Assembly (NCBI RefSeq): GCF_028690125.1
Contig: NZ_JAQVBV010000016.1
Location: 47,182-111,181 of the forward strand
Origin: Bacteroides sp.
GTDB taxonomy: Bacteria > Bacteroidota > Bacteroidia > Bacteroidales > Bacteroidaceae
Direction: 5' to 3'
Length of the DNA stretch: 64,000 nucleotides
A program made the position numbers and the translations under genes. Below are positions 62,491-64,000 of the stretch, piece by piece. The stretch's first letter is position 1, and the number at the start of each line of letters is the position of its first letter. The notes under the pieces are model-generated. The model was given only the letters and a program-made list of their open reading frames with translations, made no database searches and was not told the origin of the DNA.

Positions 62491-63053
62491 ACTCAATGAA
62501 AAATATAAAAATAGAAGATATAATAGGAGTATGGGAATGTAATGATTACTCATTAGTTATAACAAAAAAATGCGTATTATTAACAGACAAAAAAATGAAT
62601 GTTATAACACTCGAAGAGCCTGTTTCAATAGAATATATTGCTAACGAAAACAATAAAAGCACATTTAATACAGTACGCTTGTCTCAGAACATATATATTT
62701 ATCAACTGATAACAGATGATAATTTATATTTTACAATTAAAAATGAAAACATCGAATTTAACAGGTTAGGATTTATAAATGAATTTAAATTTTACCGAAA
62801 CACAGAAATTCCCTCAAAACGTATAGCTATACGTTGGTATAGCCCATGGGAATATATTGCAATGATAGAATTCCAAGACCTTAGTATCACAAAAATATTA
62901 ACAGGCAAAATAGAAAAGCAACGCACTGAAATAATAAATACATACGAAGAGGCGATTTTCCCTAAGAAATGGACTGAAATCTCATTCAAAGATTCATTTC
63001 CTTATCATAAGCAAAATGAAATTATTGAATATATAAAACATCAATTGTTATAG
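62487..63053 (+). CDS. Phage hypothetical protein (188 aa)
   Basis: From the ATG at 62487 inside the previous stop (translational coupling). Beta-rich with many Ile, Asn and Lys; 'RWYSPWEYIAMIEFQD' in the C-terminal half. Codon use is more AT-rich than in the late genes. Not recognised. May be a second gene of a small lysogeny-expressed operon. Ends at the terminator 63062-63095. Confidence 0.68.
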   Translation: MNSMKNIKIEDIIGVWECNDYSLVITKKCVLLTDKKMNVITLEEPVSIEYIANENNKSTFNTVRLSQNIYIYQLITDDNLYFTIKNENIEFNRLGFINEFKFYRNTEIPSKRIAIRWYSPWEYIAMIEFQDLSITKILTGKIEKQRTEIINTYEEAIFPKKWTEISFKDSFPYHKQNEIIEYIKHQLL

Positions 63054-63061
63054 CAATAAAT

Positions 63062-63095
63062 AAAGCCGGAGCACTAAACCCCGGCTTTTATTTTT
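63062..63095. terminator. Terminator between convergent genes
   Basis: AAAGCCGG / CCGGCTTT with an 11-nt loop; plus strand continues TATTTTT. Confidence 0.82.
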
Positions 63096-63113
63096 CGTGC
63101 TATGGTAGCACCT

Positions 63114-63551
63114 TCAATTGATTAGCCCTTTGAATTTCAAACGATTTATAATTTCGTTGTAAAGATACTCTATATCCTCGCTAAAATCATCGTAATTCTG
63201 ATACAGAAACACAACATCTTCGCAGTTGTTGGAAATTGTACTTTCGGATTGAATACCGACAACCTTTGCTATTTCCCCTCTTATCCCGTAAACAGTCTTT
63301 CCACCAGCAAGCGTACTGGGTGAAAATAGGTACAGGATGATAAAGATAAACTTCTTCCGTTGGGTGACGTTTTCGATACATGGGGGACAATCTCTTTCGC
63401 TCAATATTTCAGCGAATACCTTGTAGATTTCATAGATAAGGCTCTTATCGGATAGTGTAGGCGTAGATATTTCATTCTCTTCTTCGGAGAGTTCCGACTT
63501 TTCGATTCTAATCTTTTTCAGGCGAATAATTTTGTTAAAATTCAGTTCCAT
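63114..63551 (-). CDS. Phage conserved hypothetical protein (145 aa)
   Basis: Polar N-terminus, then 'FIFIILYLFSPSTLAGGKTVYGIRGEIAKVVGIQSESTISNNCEDVVFLYQNYDDF' that looks like a helix-turn-helix, ending 'DIEYLYNEIINRL'. This pattern recurs in Bacteroides phages. Its place upstream of packaging genes would fit a late-gene regulator, but that is a guess. No known family is claimed. Confidence 0.65.
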   Translation of the reverse strand: MELNFNKIIRLKKIRIEKSELSEEENEISTPTLSDKSLIYEIYKVFAEILSERDCPPCIENVTQRKKFIFIILYLFSPSTLAGGKTVYGIRGEIAKVVGIQSESTISNNCEDVVFLYQNYDDFSEDIEYLYNEIINRLKFKGLIN

Positions 63552-63648
63552 AACACGATTGTTTAAAAAGTAAATAGTATATTTGTATCATAATCGTGTA
63601 AGAGGGAAAATCTATTGCTTGGTCGTGCGGGCGTAGATTCTCCCTTTT

Positions 63649-63828
63649 CTATTTTACCGACTGATCCCTTTCTCGGATAGCCCGGTTCTTTTCATCAATC
63701 CCCCTACCCCACATCATAGCAGAGTAAAGAGCATTAGCATATAGTTTGAGTTCCTGGCTGTTTGAAATAAAGTCTACCTTCAAGGCTTCTTTCATTGCTT
63801 GAGCGTATAAATCGTAGTCTATTTCCAT
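63649..63828 (-). CDS. Small phage protein (59 aa)
   Basis: ATG at 63828, stop at 63649. 'MEIDYDLYAQAMKEALKVDF' and 'LKLYANALYSAMMWGRGIDE' are helical; no stop codons and no better reading frame. Not recognised, but the pattern looks like a real phage-encoded protein. Confidence 0.6.
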   Translation of the reverse strand: MEIDYDLYAQAMKEALKVDFISNSQELKLYANALYSAMMWGRGIDEKNRAIRERDQSVK

Positions 63829-63844
63829 TGCTATTTAAAAATTA

Positions 63845-63893
63845 AGTCCCCACCTTGCTAATTACTAACCAATGGGTTAATTAGGTGGGGACT
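63845..63893 (-). other. Long imperfect hairpin
   Basis: AGTCCCCAC / GTGGGGACT (9 bp), then CTAAT/ATTAG (5 bp) and TAACC/GGTTA (5 bp) with small bulges on one side and an AATG loop. About 20 bp of pairing in 49 nt, just upstream of the 59-aa gene on the late strand. Possibly an RNA element in its leader. Confidence 0.5.
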
Positions 63894-63901
63894 GGGTGAA
63901 T

Positions 63902-63935
63902 AAAAAAGGCATCGAACCGTGAGATTCAATGCCTT
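63902..63935 (-). terminator. Terminator of the gene entering from the right
   Basis: Minus strand AAGGCAT / ATGCCTT with inner GAA/TTC pairs, then TTTTTTA. Confidence 0.8.
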
Positions 63936-63959
63936 GGGATAATTGTGAGAAGGAAAATG

Positions 63960-64000
63960 TTATAGAGAGTGCTTTCCTAAGATTGGTTTCAATTCTTCGG
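63960..64000 (-). CDS. C-terminal end of a further phage gene (partial)
   Basis: Minus strand frame ending EELKPILGKHSL and TAA at 63962-63960, 25 nt before the terminator. Too short to identify; runs off the right edge. Confidence 0.4.
   Translation of the reverse strand, partial: EELKPILGKHSL

Overview
The window looks like a Bacteroides chromosome (AT-rich, Bacteroidota-type promoters of the TTTG/ATTG-N19-TAnnTTTG form, FtsX-type permease clusters, LptG/Tgt/Lon neighbours) carrying about 36 kb of a tailed-phage prophage. The left ~28 kb is host-like; everything from about 28.2 kb to the right edge is phage-like, and the right end of the prophage, with any integrase, is outside the window.

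Host part. Positions 1-13763 (minus strand) hold one efflux-type operon: TolC-family outer-membrane protein, HlyD-type adaptor, one LolD/MacB-like ATPase and five large MacB/FtsX-type permeases (the last cut by the window edge). Divergent from it are an NtrC-type sigma-54 response regulator and its histidine kinase (13950-16588). The intergenic region holds a sigma-54-like promoter and two phased GTGC-N6-GCAC palindromes, so this kinase/regulator pair very probably switches on the efflux operon. Then follow a methyltransferase, two identical tRNA-Pro genes, a TrmN6-like tRNA methyltransferase, lon-tgt-lptG, a thioredoxin-fold lipid/periplasmic protein without active cysteines, umuD-umuC-yedK (translesion synthesis and abasic-site protection) and a PepSY-like secreted protein.

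Prophage part (late genes on the minus strand, read right to left): small early-type genes, DUF3873, a phage tRNA, ASCH protein, an IbrA/IbrB-like PAPS-reductase/ParB pair, small and large terminase, portal, scaffold, head protein, major capsid, connectors, tail tube, frameshifted tail chaperones, tape measure, distal tail, a 2505-residue fibre, holin, M15 endolysin and a single-gene spanin. Inserted in this late region are several accessory genes: a HigBA toxin-antitoxin with a third membrane-protein gene, an Acb2-like cyclic-nucleotide sponge, a plus-strand cassette (XRE regulator, AbiJ-like protein, membrane coiled-coil protein) and a plus-strand lipoprotein with its own promoter.

The most unusual structures are non-coding. 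(1) At 44191-44463 there is a 273-nt tract built from 49 degenerate pentamers (plus strand CCNNA; transcript sense UNNGG) interrupted by four identical heptamers CCTCTGA about 67-72 nt apart, followed on the transcript by a tRNA-like minihelix. I know of no described element of this form. (2) Five copies of a directional 22-bp inverted repeat, TTTACRACAA-N8-TTGTYGTGTAT in minus-strand sense, sit only in gaps at the heads of late gene blocks and may be phage-specific late promoters or RNA hairpins.
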